Assembly (NCBI RefSeq): GCF_000283155.1
Contig: NW_004454217.1
Coordinates: 5,621,237 to 5,685,236, forward strand
DNA length: 64,000 bases
DNA from: Ceratotherium simum simum
Taxonomy: Eukaryota; Chordata; Mammalia; Perissodactyla; Rhinocerotidae
Direction of reading: 5' to 3'
Shown: in pieces, positions 12,641 through 23,335 of the stretch
Layout of the letters: every line of letters starts with the position of its first letter
Position numbering within the stretch: position 1 is the stretch's first letter
Notes under the pieces: model-generated
What the model was told of the DNA's origin: nothing
Databases searched by the model: none
Seen by the model: the letters and a program-made list of their open reading frames with translations, nothing else
Position numbers and translations under genes: made by a program

Positions 12641-13785
12641 ATGTTCTAAAGAAAAAATAAGAAACAAAAACACTTAGGCAAATCCAGAACTAGCTGTCAT
12701 TTCAGCATAATTAGAAAGAAAACTCAGAATAATGAAAATATATGTTTTTTTTTTCTTAAGCAGAAGAAACAAGAAAATGAGCCCACTGTAAAGTGTTTTT
12801 AATACGATAAGCTGAGGAATGTGTTTGGGTAGCTTTGTGAAGTACAAGAAGGGAGCAGAACTAATTTCCACTTGGATCTCACCAAGAGTTACTAGTCCCG
12901 AGGGGGCTGTGTGGCTCAGGCTGCACTTGGACGTGAGCAGCAACTCTTTCACCTCATCTGTGATAACAGCCGGTATATGCTTCCAGAAACAGGCGTGGAA
13001 TTCACATACTCTAAAATTCATGTCCAGTAAACTTCCCCTGAGGTCACTCTCTAAACAGAAAGTTTCAACTCCTTGGAAAAAACCAGCACCATAAGCAAAA
13101 GGAAAAGAAGTCATTATCCTTAGAATAAGAAGATACTTTGAAACAGGAGAGCTATGTGTTGGTGTGTCCTCATATTTAGTTTTTTTCCTAATTATGAAGT
13201 CAGTGCCACTACACTCTTTCCCCAGTACACATGAGGGTCTCCTTTTGTTACTTCATGGTTCCCAAGCAGCTCGTCGTACCCTATAGGAAGCAATAAATAC
13301 TTACCCACCTGAACTGCTAGCTTCTCACACAAACATCTGGCAAGTTTTGTGGGCCTCTTAACTGTTGAATTTCCATATCAAACACATTTTCTACTTAAAT
13401 CTTTTATTTATAACACTTTTGTGTAAATCCACACCAACAGAATATACTCTGAGGCAGACTTGAGCAGATGAATAAAATTTTTAACATTTATAACTTTCAT
13501 AGCATGGCTTTTTATAACTCAGGGAAAAAAGCAGGGCAATTAAAAATATTGTCTATGGACTCAGAAGAAAGGAAAAAAAATGCCTTTATTAAAGTAGCCA
13601 CTGAAGAAACACCTCCTCAAACACATGATTTATCCTTCTCCCAGAAGAAAGAAAATAAGTCATGAGTGTGCTCTTTAAATTAGAGGAATCTCTGTGAAGC
13701 GGTTGCAGAAAACTTTATCTTTGGTTTCAGCTCTAAGAAGCCACAAAATTTCAATGATTAGTCTCAAACACTGAGGAAAAAGTTA
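12641..13785. other. Unique sequence with a long chance ORF
   Basis: The minus-strand frame 13114-12674 (146 codons) is the longest frame outside recognised repeats in the left half. It matches no family I know, has a lysine run from an A tract, and shows no promoter, splice or poly(A) context. Regarded as non-coding. Confidence 0.4.
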
Positions 13786-13789
13786 ACAA

Positions 13790-14075
13790 CACATGCTCCT
13801 GTGGGCTCTAAAATTATGCAGTCCTGGGCTCGAATATCAACATCATGAAGTCTTACGTGAAATGGACCCACTTAATGACAGCCAGATGGTATGTGTGACA
13901 AGTGGAAAGTTTCATAGCCTCTCTGAGCTTCATTTGTACAATGAAGATAAAAATACCAACCTCACAGTACTGTTTTGAGGATTCGACAAGATTACATGTA
14001 ATCCCTGGTACAGTCTCTGGCTGTCTGGCATACAGTAGAAATTCAATAAATGTTGGTTTTTCCTCCCTATATCTT
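13790..14075 (+). repeat. MIR SINE
   Basis: Sense MIR: CAGTCCTGGGCTCGAATATC, CTCTGAGCTTCATTTGTACAATGAAGATAA (core), ACAGTACTGTTTTGAGGATT and the end GGCATACAGTAGAAATTCAATAAATGTTGG. Confidence 0.82.
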
Positions 14076-14164
14076 CATACTCCTCCTATCTTATGGGTCC
14101 AAATTGCGCAGAAATTGGGAGCTCCATTCATATCCATCCTAAAATAGCATTTATTTGAAGCATC

Positions 14165-14440
14165 CTTGAAAGTAACTCTTCACATCAGTTTCTTCATCTA
14201 TAAAATGGAAATATTACTTATCCCACCTCCCTTGTAAGAGTGCTGTGACATCTTTGACAAATACATAGGACTGAAAATAATGTCAGTGAGAAGGGGGAAT
14301 GCTCTGGGCTGACCTTCTGATGACTAGATTCCAGTCATGTGACCTTAGGCAAGCCTCTCAGCTTCACAGTCCTCAGTTTCCTTATGATGAACATACAGAT
14401 AATGATATCTGCATTACTTATGTCATAGGGTTGTAGTAAA
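14165..14440 (+). repeat. MIR SINE fragments, two adjacent
   Basis: AGTTTCTTCATCTATAAAATGG (14185-14210) and a second copy with GACCTTAGGCAAGCCTCTCA followed by CAGTTTCCTTATGATGAACA (14340-14400) are two MIR cores in the same orientation. Confidence 0.75.
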
Positions 14441-14579
14441 CCCTTCTTTTCCATGATCTATCTTGATCCTTGCACCTGCGAAGCCAGAAAAAATTTGGCT
14501 CAAGGTCACCCAGCTATTATTTAAGCCTAGATTTTACACCATGCCTGGAGTCCCAATGTCTTGACTTCTTGATACCAGA

Positions 14580-14720
14580 ACACTGACATTGAGAAGTAGT
14601 ATATTTCAGAAGGTCAGTTCTTTGAAGGCAGGGACTATGCCTTTCTTCCACAGAGCTGTACTCTTCCCTTGGCAAGGATCTGCCTTGTACCTTACACAAT
14701 CGAATGCCAACAGGTGTTTA
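14580..14720 (+). mobile_element. L2 3' end fragment
   Basis: TTCTTTGAAGGCAGGGACTATGCC is the L2 'ccttgagggcagggactgtg' block, followed by a worn terminus. Confidence 0.6.
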
Positions 14721-14799
14721 TCAAATTGATTTTAGTGCATCCACATTGTATATAAAAATTTTCATGCAGAATTAGGAATGAACGCTCGTACAATTAAAT

Positions 14800-15000
14800 A
14801 CACTGAGGCAGTGTAGTGTATTGGTTAAAGAATGGACTTTAAAACCGGAGCAGCTAAATTCAAATCGTAGTTCTGCTCCTTGCTACCTGTGAGACTCTGG
14901 GAAAGAGATGATATCTCTCCAAGTATTGGTTTCTTCATCTGTCACACAGGAAAAACTAGACTTACCTTATATGGTACTATGGAAATTAAATGAGGTACCA
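14800..15000 (+). repeat. MIR SINE, nearly full-length
   Basis: GGCAGTGTAGTGTATTGGTTAAAG (tRNA-like head), TCAAATCGTAGTTCTGCTCC (B-box region), then the core TTTCTTCATCTGTCACACAGG and tail to GGTACC. Confidence 0.85.
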
Positions 15001-15645
15001 AATGCAGGTAAAGAAGAAGACATTTTGTGTCTTCACATGCTGTGGGGAGAGGAGCAGAAGCAGAGAGCACTGCATGGAAGGTAAAAGCGAAGTGGAAGTT
15101 TGGGCAACCAGAAAGCTCTAGGAAAGTCCCAAGTAACCAACTAAAGTAACAGAGAGGGCTTGAAAGGTGCTAGGGAGGGGAACAAAGTTAAATCTCACAC
15201 TTTTACTTGTGTTCAACCCTACTCCCAGGGTTTCTAGTTTAAAGAGATGAACTGAAGGGCCAGGTTAAGAAAAGGAAGGATATATTCCATCGAGGTAGAA
15301 TATTACCCCAAAACTGGCAGGTTTACTTCCCTCCTCTTCCCTGCCCTTCTTTCCACCCTTCCAATTCCTCACACTCACCACTCCAGGCCTATTTACAGTT
15401 TTTCAGCTAACATGCTCGTTCTCATTTTAACCAACACACACACACAAAATCTCATACATAGCCTCGCACATACACAAAGACCCACAAACTGCACACATAT
15501 AAATACATCCTTTACTCCTGAACCTCTGGCCCCAAACAGTTCAAGGGACCCACATCTGAGTAGTAGGAATTGATGATATTAAGGCTGGTAAAATACAACT
15601 AATACAACTCTGGTTAAACTTGACAGATTGAACACATGCATTTTA
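15001..15645. other. Unique sequence
   Basis: Nothing recognised apart from a short ACAC run near 15433-15446. Confidence 0.4.
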
Positions 15646-15649
15646 CTCC

Positions 15650-18535
15650 ACTTCTCTTCAAATTCCACTAAAATGATGGCAATGCTTAAATTGTGGATGC
15701 TGGAAAGTGGATGGGCAGTGGTGAATGACTTATCAAGCCAGAAACGCTGAAACCTAAACTAAAAGGCAAGCTGATTTGTGCGGCAGACCCCAGAAAAACA
15801 GACTTGGAGTCACCAGGCACCTCTGAAGACTCTTCCTACAGGGAAGAAGAAAGGAGAGACTTGCACAACAGAGAATGGGATGAGTCACTGCGCTAAATGC
15901 AAGGAGCTATGTCCATTAGACATCAGTAATCTGTAAAACAAAAAAAGCAAAAAAAAACTACCAAAAAAAGGGGATTAAGTAGAAATTAGCATTCTAAATG
16001 GTAAGACACCCTCCCACATCCAGTTCCTGGAACTCTGGCAGCCAAGCTTATTCTTCAGGCAGAAAATACAGAAGATTACTCTAGAAACTGACCAGCCCAA
16101 GAACAAAGAACTACAGATGGTGACATTTAGGGACCCTCCACGGAAATAGCTAAGTCCCCATGTGATTACCCATCACTTGGTATAACGCCCCTTCTCTCAT
16201 GCACATCTTCCAATCATCTTTTTAGCAGTTTCCCCTTAAATAAAATGGAAAGCCATTTGAGAGAAACCTCCAACATAGAAGAGACAGATCAAAACAACAA
16301 AAGAAAAGGAACTCAAAAAAAAAAGAGAAAATGCAGGGAGCAGAAAAAAATTTCAAACACACTCAAAAAACGCTATCTCAAAGATATGGATACAAGTGTT
16401 TCTATAGTGCCTAGAAAAGGCATGGACAGCAGTGGAAAAGTGGAATCGAAAGAGAGATTTATTCTTTATTTCCTTCATATTCGTGTGTCTTTCTGCATAT
16501 GTGTGTGTTAAGATTATGTGTACTGTATTGTTTTTATGTGTGATTATTCTTTACCCTGTACTTAACTGATGGTCAACCTAGTAAAGAAGATAATTAAAGC
16601 TAAAAAAAAAAAAAGGATCCCAATAAGGCATCCATGAATAAAGAACAAAATGCCACACAATATAAAGACAGAATTTTTAAAATTCAATATATTAGAAGAC
16701 AAAGTTGAGGAAATGTTTCCAAAATTAGTATAAAAAGACACGATAGGAGAGAAAGAGAAAATAGAGGACCAATCCAGAAGATCTAACATCAGACTTACAT
16801 AACTTCCATAAATCAAGCACAGGAAGTTCAGGAGAAAGAAAATGATCAAAGATATAATACGAAGAATTTCCTGGAACTAAAATACCTGAGTCTCCAGACA
16901 GAAAGAACCTAGTAAGTATCCCACACAATAAATAAAAAACGACACAAACTATCCTCATGATATTTCAGAACATTGGGGATTAGTGAAGATCCTAAAAGCT
17001 TCCAGGCAGGGGAAAAAAAAAATAGATAAGAAGAATTGTATCTGATTTCTCGAAAACAACAGAGGCTAGAAGATGATAAAGTAATAACTATAAAATTTGA
17101 GGGAAAATCATCTCTAGCCAAGAATTCTGTGCCATCCAAACTCTGAATCAAGGGAGAAGGTCAAATAAAGATATTTCCAGATGATGGGGTTCAAGGCAGG
17201 CCGCCCCAAGTTGTACCACTCTGCTATGTGTATTATTTCGAGCTGAAGACAATAAAGGCTCAGAAGACCCTGAAAGAAACTTTGACTCCCCCCCAACTAA
17301 CTGCCTAAAAGGATTTAAGATAGAAGGCCTGTCCCCAGGACAGGCCATCACCATAGATAACTCTGGGTATCAATAGACTAGGAGGGTCCTTGCTAAACCC
17401 ATTCTTATCAAAGTTCTGTTTACCAAACATTTACATTTGTAATGGAAATCTCCATTTGTAAAGGTATCTCCCTCTCTGTACTGGGAAGAGGGGGAGATGA
17501 CCTTATCTCTAGAAACTTGTCAATGGGAAAGGCGAGGCCTTAAATCTGCATAATAACCTTACTCTTGTTTAGTGTGCTTTTCTGGTAATCTCCCACAGCT
17601 GACTCCCCCCATCCCCAACATCCTCCTTTGTCTTCAGCTAAATATGCTATTTAAGAGGAGAACCTCTGCCATTTTGTCGAGTTACCCAGTTTTTCTGGGT
17701 CTCTTCCATGTATACATTTTATAAAGCTTTGTTTGATTTTCTCCTGTTATTTTGTCTCATGTCAATTTAATCTGTAGCCCAGCGAGAAAGGACCCAGAGT
17801 AGGTAGAGGATAGTATTCCTTCCCTTCAGAGACAAGCAAGATCTCTAAAAAACAAAAATGTCTTCTTTCTTAGAAAGTTTCAGGAAGATGTGTTGTACCA
17901 AACAACTGAGAAAACCAGGAAATAAAAAGACATGGGATCAAGGAGCAGGGACTTCAGCACAGGAAGGAGGCCAGAAGAATCCCAGGATAGCACCTGAGAG
18001 AGCAACCTGTGCAGCAAACAGAGACAGCAGCCAGTCCACACCGGGTAGTTGAATGGAAGGCTCCAGGGGAGATGGCTCCTAGAGGAAAAAAGGAACTATT
18101 TGATTACTTCATGTGTTTAAATAGAACAAAAAAGAGTTTTACAGCTCTAGTGGAATAAATGGGAATGAATTATTGATTGACATATAGAAAACTAAGCAAA
18201 TGAAAAAGCAAGTAAATTAACAACGCCAAGAAAAAAGTTGCAAAAGAGAAGAAACGAAATTTTAGAACATTATATGACTCAGCTGTGAGTAATATTGACA
18301 AAGTCATGATGAACAAAAATGGTGAGATAGCTATATTGAGAGATGGAAGAAGAGACATTAGGGAGATGTGTAAAAGGAGGGATTTAAGAAAGCAAATCCT
18401 CATCTTTTTATTTTAGGTACTTAGTTGAATGGCAGAGGAAAAGAGCTAAGAGTTGAAAGTAGTTCCCTGTAAGAGGCAGAATAAGGATGTGCAGGCATGA
18501 GGCAAGGGATTACTTCTTTCATTTAAGCTAAATTA
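15650..18535 (+). mobile_element. HAL1/old L1 (ORF2-less) element split by an LTR
   Basis: Diagnostic stretches are GATCCTAAAAGCTTCCAGGC, a worn 'gcatcagacttctcaacag...agctagaaga' region, AGAATTCTGTGCCATCCAAACT, ATTTCCAGA|...|GACAAGCAAGATCTC and AAGACATGGGATCAAGGAGCA. The two parts (15650-17181 and 17829-18535) total about 2.2 kb, close to the HAL1 length. No intact ORF1 frame survives. Its 5' limit is approximate. A solo LTR interrupts it. Confidence 0.65.
17182..17828 (+). mobile_element. Solo LTR of an endogenous retrovirus (ERV1-like)
   Basis: A 647-bp block starts TGATGGGG and ends CCCTTCA, with flanking 4-base repeats CAGA and GAGA (one mismatch), the size typical of ERV1. Removing it joins the two HAL1 halves. 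It has promoter-like TATTTAAG at 17649-17656 and a worn poly(A) region (ATAAAGCTTTG near 17720) followed by the TGTCTCATGTCAATTTAAT block common at ERV1 LTR ends. No internal viral genes are present, so it is a recombination remnant. The specific family is not assigned. Confidence 0.75.
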
Positions 18536-18544
18536 ATGAGGATA

Positions 18545-19560
18545 CTTTGGGCTACCAGTAGCAGGAAACTGAACTAACTAACAGTGGCTTATCACATAAG
18601 GACATTTGTTGCTTACTCAAAAATATGTGCAGAAGTAGATGGTCCCAGGGTTGATTTGGAAGCTCAGCAACATCACTGAAGGCTCATTTCTTTCCAACCT
18701 TCTGCTCCACCATCCTCAGTGTGTTGTTTTTCATCTTTGTTCATTCAGGGTCACAAGATGTCCACCACAGCTTCAAACATCATGTTTTCACAGACAGAAC
18801 AAGGAGAACGGAACAGCCAATGGCCGAAGGAGAGAACTGTCCTCATGTAACTCTCTCCTCTCATTAGTGTATCCATTAGGGTTAACTTGGAAATGAGAAA
18901 GAGACTCAAAGAAAGAGTGGCTAGAACAAAGCAGAACATTGTTTTATGTGAGAGTCTGGAGATAGGTAGTCCAGGACTGCTATGGAGGCTCTGCTCATTA
19001 TCTCTTCAGAAGACAAGGTTTCTTCTCTCTTATTGTCCCACTAGGCACAGCCTCCATTCCCAAGGTCACCTCATGGTCATCTCATGTTACTCCGGCTCCA
19101 GCCACCATGTCAACATTCCAGCCAGCAGGAAGGAGGAAGTATTAATAAAAGAGCGTCACAAGAGAGTTTTCTTTCAGGGAAATTTCCTGAAAGCTGCCAC
19201 AGAACACTCTGCTTTAGCCTGTTGGCCAGAATTTAGTCACAAAGCCACAAGTAGCTACAAGGGAGGCTGGAGAATGTAGTATTTATTCCTGGCAGCCACA
19301 TACACAACAAAAAATCTAGAGATTCTATAAAGGGAAGAACAAAAGAACAAACACCTGCCAGACTCTGCCACAATTAAAAATGGAAAATCTTTCCCAGAAG
19401 ATCGCTAGCAGAGCCACCCTCACATCTCATTGGCCAGAACTGGATCACATGGCCACCCTTAGCCAAGAGAAGCTAGTAAAGGGAAAGTCTGGATTTTCAT
19501 CCTCTGTGGTGGGAAGCAAGCAAAGGAGAAAGGAGTTGAGAATGGCTGTGAACAGCCAAC
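18545..19560. repeat. Old interspersed repeats, family unassigned
   Basis: Three related pieces occur: 18545-18890, 18905-19320 and 19395-19560. The second has AAGGTCACCTCATGGTCATC, CATTCCAGCCAGCAGGAAGG and TTGGCCAGAATTTAGTCACA; the third repeats the last phrase as TTGGCCAGAACTGGATCACA. The pattern suggests one copy inserted in, or next to, a relative. I recognise it as a common mammalian interspersed repeat but cannot name the family. Confidence 0.5.
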
Positions 19561-19834
19561 CAACAGAGTCTGCCTCATAAATCTTGTAGTACAATTTGAA
19601 CTTAAAAGCTACAAACACATATTACTTTTATTTTTTTAATGTATATAAAAAAAAATTTAAGTTTTTTATGAGAAAATTATGGGAAAACTCATCAAGAACA
19701 GCTGCCACACCTCCTTCCACCTTCTTAATGGATAAATACAGAGACATAATAAGTCACAAGGTCAAAATACATATACACAAATGATAGCAAAGTCTACTCA
19801 TATAGACTGTTTATTTCATGTTTTGCCTGAATGA
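19561..19834. other. Unique AT-rich sequence
   Basis: Nothing recognised. Confidence 0.4.
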
Positions 19835-20160
19835 TTTTGTCATTCATTCAACAAACATTTATTTAACACCTGCTATGTACAAAGGACTATGGTCATGACT
19901 GAGTCTCGGTCCATGCCTCCAAACGTTCACAGCTTAGAAGGACAGCAAGAGACAGAACCCAGTTTTTACAATACAGCATGATGAGCACTATGATGGGGAA
20001 ATGCACTGGGTGATACCACAGCAACCCAAAGCAGGGCTGTCTCAGCCCAGCAGACAGGGAAGCCTTCCCTAAGGAGGTAAATTTTGAGACGTGGTTTGAA
20101 AGATAGGCAGAAATTTGCCACATGATGAAAGGGGCATAGAAAATAATCTTGCCCACAGAA
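19835..20160 (-). mobile_element. L2 LINE 3' end
   Basis: CATTCATTCAACAAACATTTATTTAACACCTGCTATGTAC is the hallmark antisense L2 end, followed by worn 'gagctt...aggaggt...ttgaaaga' blocks. Confidence 0.8.
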
Positions 20161-20204
20161 AAGAGAGTACAAAGGCGTGGATCATATTACAGCATGGAAA
20201 AATA

Positions 20205-20290
20205 AGCCACATTCTTATCTTGTCTATCTAGATATGAAAGGCTGGGCACACAGTTGGCACTCAATAAACGTTTGGTGGATTGAATCATGA
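20205..20290 (+). mobile_element. L2 3' end fragment
   Basis: GGGCACACAGTTGGCACTCAATAAACGTTTG is the sense L2 terminus. Confidence 0.7.
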
Positions 20291-20337
20291 TAAGTAGGAA
20301 TTCTCTTATTCTATCTCAATTTACCAATATTCTAGAT

Positions 20338-20561
20338 CAGGGGTTGGCAAAATAGGTCCCACAGGCCAAATCCCACCTGCTGCCCATTTTTGTAAATAAA
20401 GTTTTATTGAAACGTTACCACACCCCTTCTTTCACACATCGTCTGTGGCTGCTGTTGTGCTACAATGGCAGAGTTAAGTAGTTGGCGATAGGAACTGTAT
20501 AGTCTGCAAAACCAAAGACATTTATCATGTGGCCTTTATGGAAAAAGTCTGCTAACCCCTG
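20338..20561. mobile_element. Non-autonomous hAT (MER1/Charlie group) transposon with perfect 8-bp duplication
   Basis: The ends are inverted repeats: left CAGGGGTTGGCA, right GCTAACCCCTG. Flanking 8-bp direct repeats TTCTAGAT at 20330-20337 and 20562-20569 are identical, as expected for hAT integration. Interior TTTTTGTAAATAAAGTTTTATT and CGTTACCACACC fit a Charlie-derived MER element. At 224 bp it is non-autonomous. Confidence 0.9.
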
Positions 20562-20569
20562 TTCTAGAT

Positions 20570-22245
20570 TAACTGACACCCTCTATTCCCTTTAAAACAT
20601 ACGATGAGCCCAAAGCTAGTAAGTAATAAGTAATACACTCTTTCCTCCCACCAGTTGAGTTGTATACTTTCCACGAGTAAATTGTTTGTTCCCAAATGTG
20701 TTTTGCCATTTATTGTGTTAATGTAAGTATTTAACACATAACATGTAAATGTAAGATTTATGTGTTCATGTAAGTATCTACTTCAGTGAATTATTGTATA
20801 TACTGATAAAATATGAGTGTAAATTGGAAGAGTTGTTTCTATAAAAACTAAAGCATAATGCTTTGAAAAATCTCATTCATAACATACTAATAAAAACTGT
20901 TACTGAGTTCTGAGTGAGACAACTGCAAAAGATTAAAGGGGAATGGTAAAATTTTAAGATTCTGCTTTGCAATTGAATATAACTTTCACTCCACTTTTTA
21001 AAAACCTAAAACTAGAAATAAGAGATGATGCACTGGGGGGAATGGTTTATACAAGAAAGACAACACAAAATTCTCATCAGTGACATGTCCTCAAAGAGGA
21101 GTCTTGGCCCTACATCAACAGATTGGTGTTCACCTCAAAGTTCAGATTAAATAAGAAAAATTATTTTAAGTAAATGACTAAGTAAATAAGTAGGTAGAGA
21201 AATACTAAATTTTAATGTATATTTGCATCTTTTTTTAAATAATTCCCTAATTTAACCAACTTTTTATTGTGAGGCGAGGAAAGAACGAAGTAACTACAAT
21301 GTTTGTTTGAGTGACCAAAGACATAAGATTACAACTTCTTAAGTTTGCTGAGGCCAACCTGACTCTGCTTAACTCACCCTTCACCCAACCACTGCCTTGG
21401 AGGTCCAGCCTATGGGCACCTGTTTTAAAGCCCAGTGTTGGTCACCAGGAAGGTTAGACAACGGGGACTCAGCGCTCACACTCCTGGCTTTGGATCAGGA
21501 AGGAAGAATGAGCCCACAGTGGCCCTGGTAAGAGCAAGATTAATTAAAAAGTTATCCTGAAAATGCCAACTCATTAAATCCCCAAACTGTGGCATCTAAG
21601 CTCTGACAAGGCATCCTGGGAATAAAATGAATAAAATAAGACAGTCCTCCTCCCCTTACAAATCACACAAATACAAAGTTCAGAAAATGTTTAATTTGGT
21701 GTTTTTGCCCATCACTTCACAGAACCCTGGATCTACCTTGCATCTGAAGCTTCAAAGATATCCCTGCTTCCTTGGGATCCTAAAAATAATTGTGTTCCTT
21801 GTGGTGCATGAACTCTTTACAATAGATAGCCAATTGCATTTAATTAGTTCAAAACAGCCGGTTAGTTATTTCCTCCAGATCCTTGATTAAACATTGTTTG
21901 TCAGAAGAAGAACCTATTTGCTTTTTCCTAGCCAACTAGCCCTTTGCCCCCAAAGATGATCCTTTCCAGGAAAAGAAAAAGGCTTCCTAGTTCAGAAGGA
22001 GGTAAGGAACGCTGAATGGGTGCCCCAGGCTTCTGAGGCTGCACAGGAAGCTCCCTGAAGGAGGGCTGTGTTCTTCAAGGTCACCAATGGCTCTTGGCTT
22101 CTCCACTGCTACCCATTACAGAGCAATGCAGCCAGGAGACACCCCAAAAAGACACACTGGAGATGAGGAGCCAGGACCCCAACTCCACATACACCTGCCT
22201 TCCAACAAAGTCAGTTTTTAAATACAGCAGTCTCCTTCCCACTTC
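20570..22245. other. Unique AT-rich sequence
   Basis: About 1.7 kb without recognised repeats or genes. Confidence 0.45.
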
Positions 22246-22249
22246 AGAG

Positions 22250-22545
22250 CCCCCATCCACGTCGTGTGCCTCACCTCCCACAATTTCAGGTGCAGCTCAG
22301 GTATCACCTCTTCTTCAATGTCTTCCCCCAATACTAGATTAGGCCTTTCTGACATTCTGGCCTGCCCCACCCCTACGTCTACCAACAGTATTTGCCATAA
22401 AGAGCATTTGTTGTGAGCATTGGCTTAAATTCAGTCTATTTTCTTTTCTATCTCCCAGTATCACTCCAACCTAACCACGTCACATCTGAGAGCAAGACCA
22501 TGCCTCCTTCTTCCTTTATCTCTTCCACAGTGTTCAGCAAAACAT
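22250..22545 (+). mobile_element. L2 LINE fragment
   Basis: GCTCAGGTATCACCTCTTCT...GTCTTCCCCCAATACTAGATTAGGCC and AGAGCAAGACCATGCCTCCTT correspond to sense L2 near its 3' end. Confidence 0.6.
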
Positions 22546-22772
22546 ATTTTCTTTTCCTTCTTACCCACCTACAGTCTTTTCACAGCCCCTCAAATGCTAC
22601 CTTGGGGACCAAGAAGTGGAAACCCAACTTGGGCCAATTCCTTAAACATAGGAGCCATATGAATGCAAAGCTTCCCAAACATTTTCCACTAAAAGTCCAT
22701 GAATGAACAATCCCAGAACTGCATGTTCTATGCCAGAGCATAACTATATTTGGTTATGTGCAGAGGGAGTAA

Positions 22773-23335
22773 AATTGCAGTCTCTAACTGCAGCCTCCCA
22801 GTGATCCCACTTCTTGCTTCTGTGTAATCCCACCCCCTTGTGTGTGAGCTGGACCTATAGACTGACTTCTAATAACAGAATTTGACAGAGCCAGGGAATG
22901 TCACTTCTGAGATCAGGTCATGAAAAGACTATGCTTCTGTCTTAGGCTCTCTTTCTTTATCTCTCCCCTCATCTTGTCTTGTCTTTTCTTTTCCCCAGAC
23001 TCTCTCTTTCTCACTTTCTCTCTCTTGTGCTCTGAGGGAATCGCCCAGTTGCCGTGTTGCAAGTAGCGGCCCTGTGAAAGGGCCCACAGGGCAAGGAAAT
23101 GACATTTCCAGCCAACATCCAGAGAAGCCCTAAGGCCTGCTTACAGCCACCTGAATGCACTTAGAAGTAGATCCTCCCTGTCAAGCCCTGAGGTGACTTC
23201 AACCCTAGCTGACCCCTTGATTGCAGCCTTGTGAGAGACCCTGAGCCAGAAGCACCCAGCTAAGCCTTGGGTTTGTTGTTCTAAATTTTGGAGTAATTTG
23301 TTACAAAGCAATAGATAACTAATACACAAATTTTT
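22773..23335 (+). mobile_element. MLT1-type LTR (ERVL-MaLR)
   Basis: TGTGTGAGCTGGACCTATAGACTGACTTCTAATAACAG, GGGAATGTCACTTCTGAGATCAGGTCA, TGAGAGACCCTGAGCCAGAA and the end GTAATTTGTTACAAAGCAATAGATAACTAATAC run in MLT1 order. It contains a CT-rich tract at about 22945-23030. No internal viral sequence was seen; left end approximate. Confidence 0.75.

Noticed and set aside
12674..13114. 146-codon minus-strand frame as a possible gene
   Set aside because: No family resemblance, no splice or poly(A) context, and a lysine run from an A tract.
18545..19560. Protein-coding gene with three exons suggested by consecutive + frames
   Set aside because: The frames sit in repeated sequence whose pieces resemble each other and common mammalian interspersed repeats.
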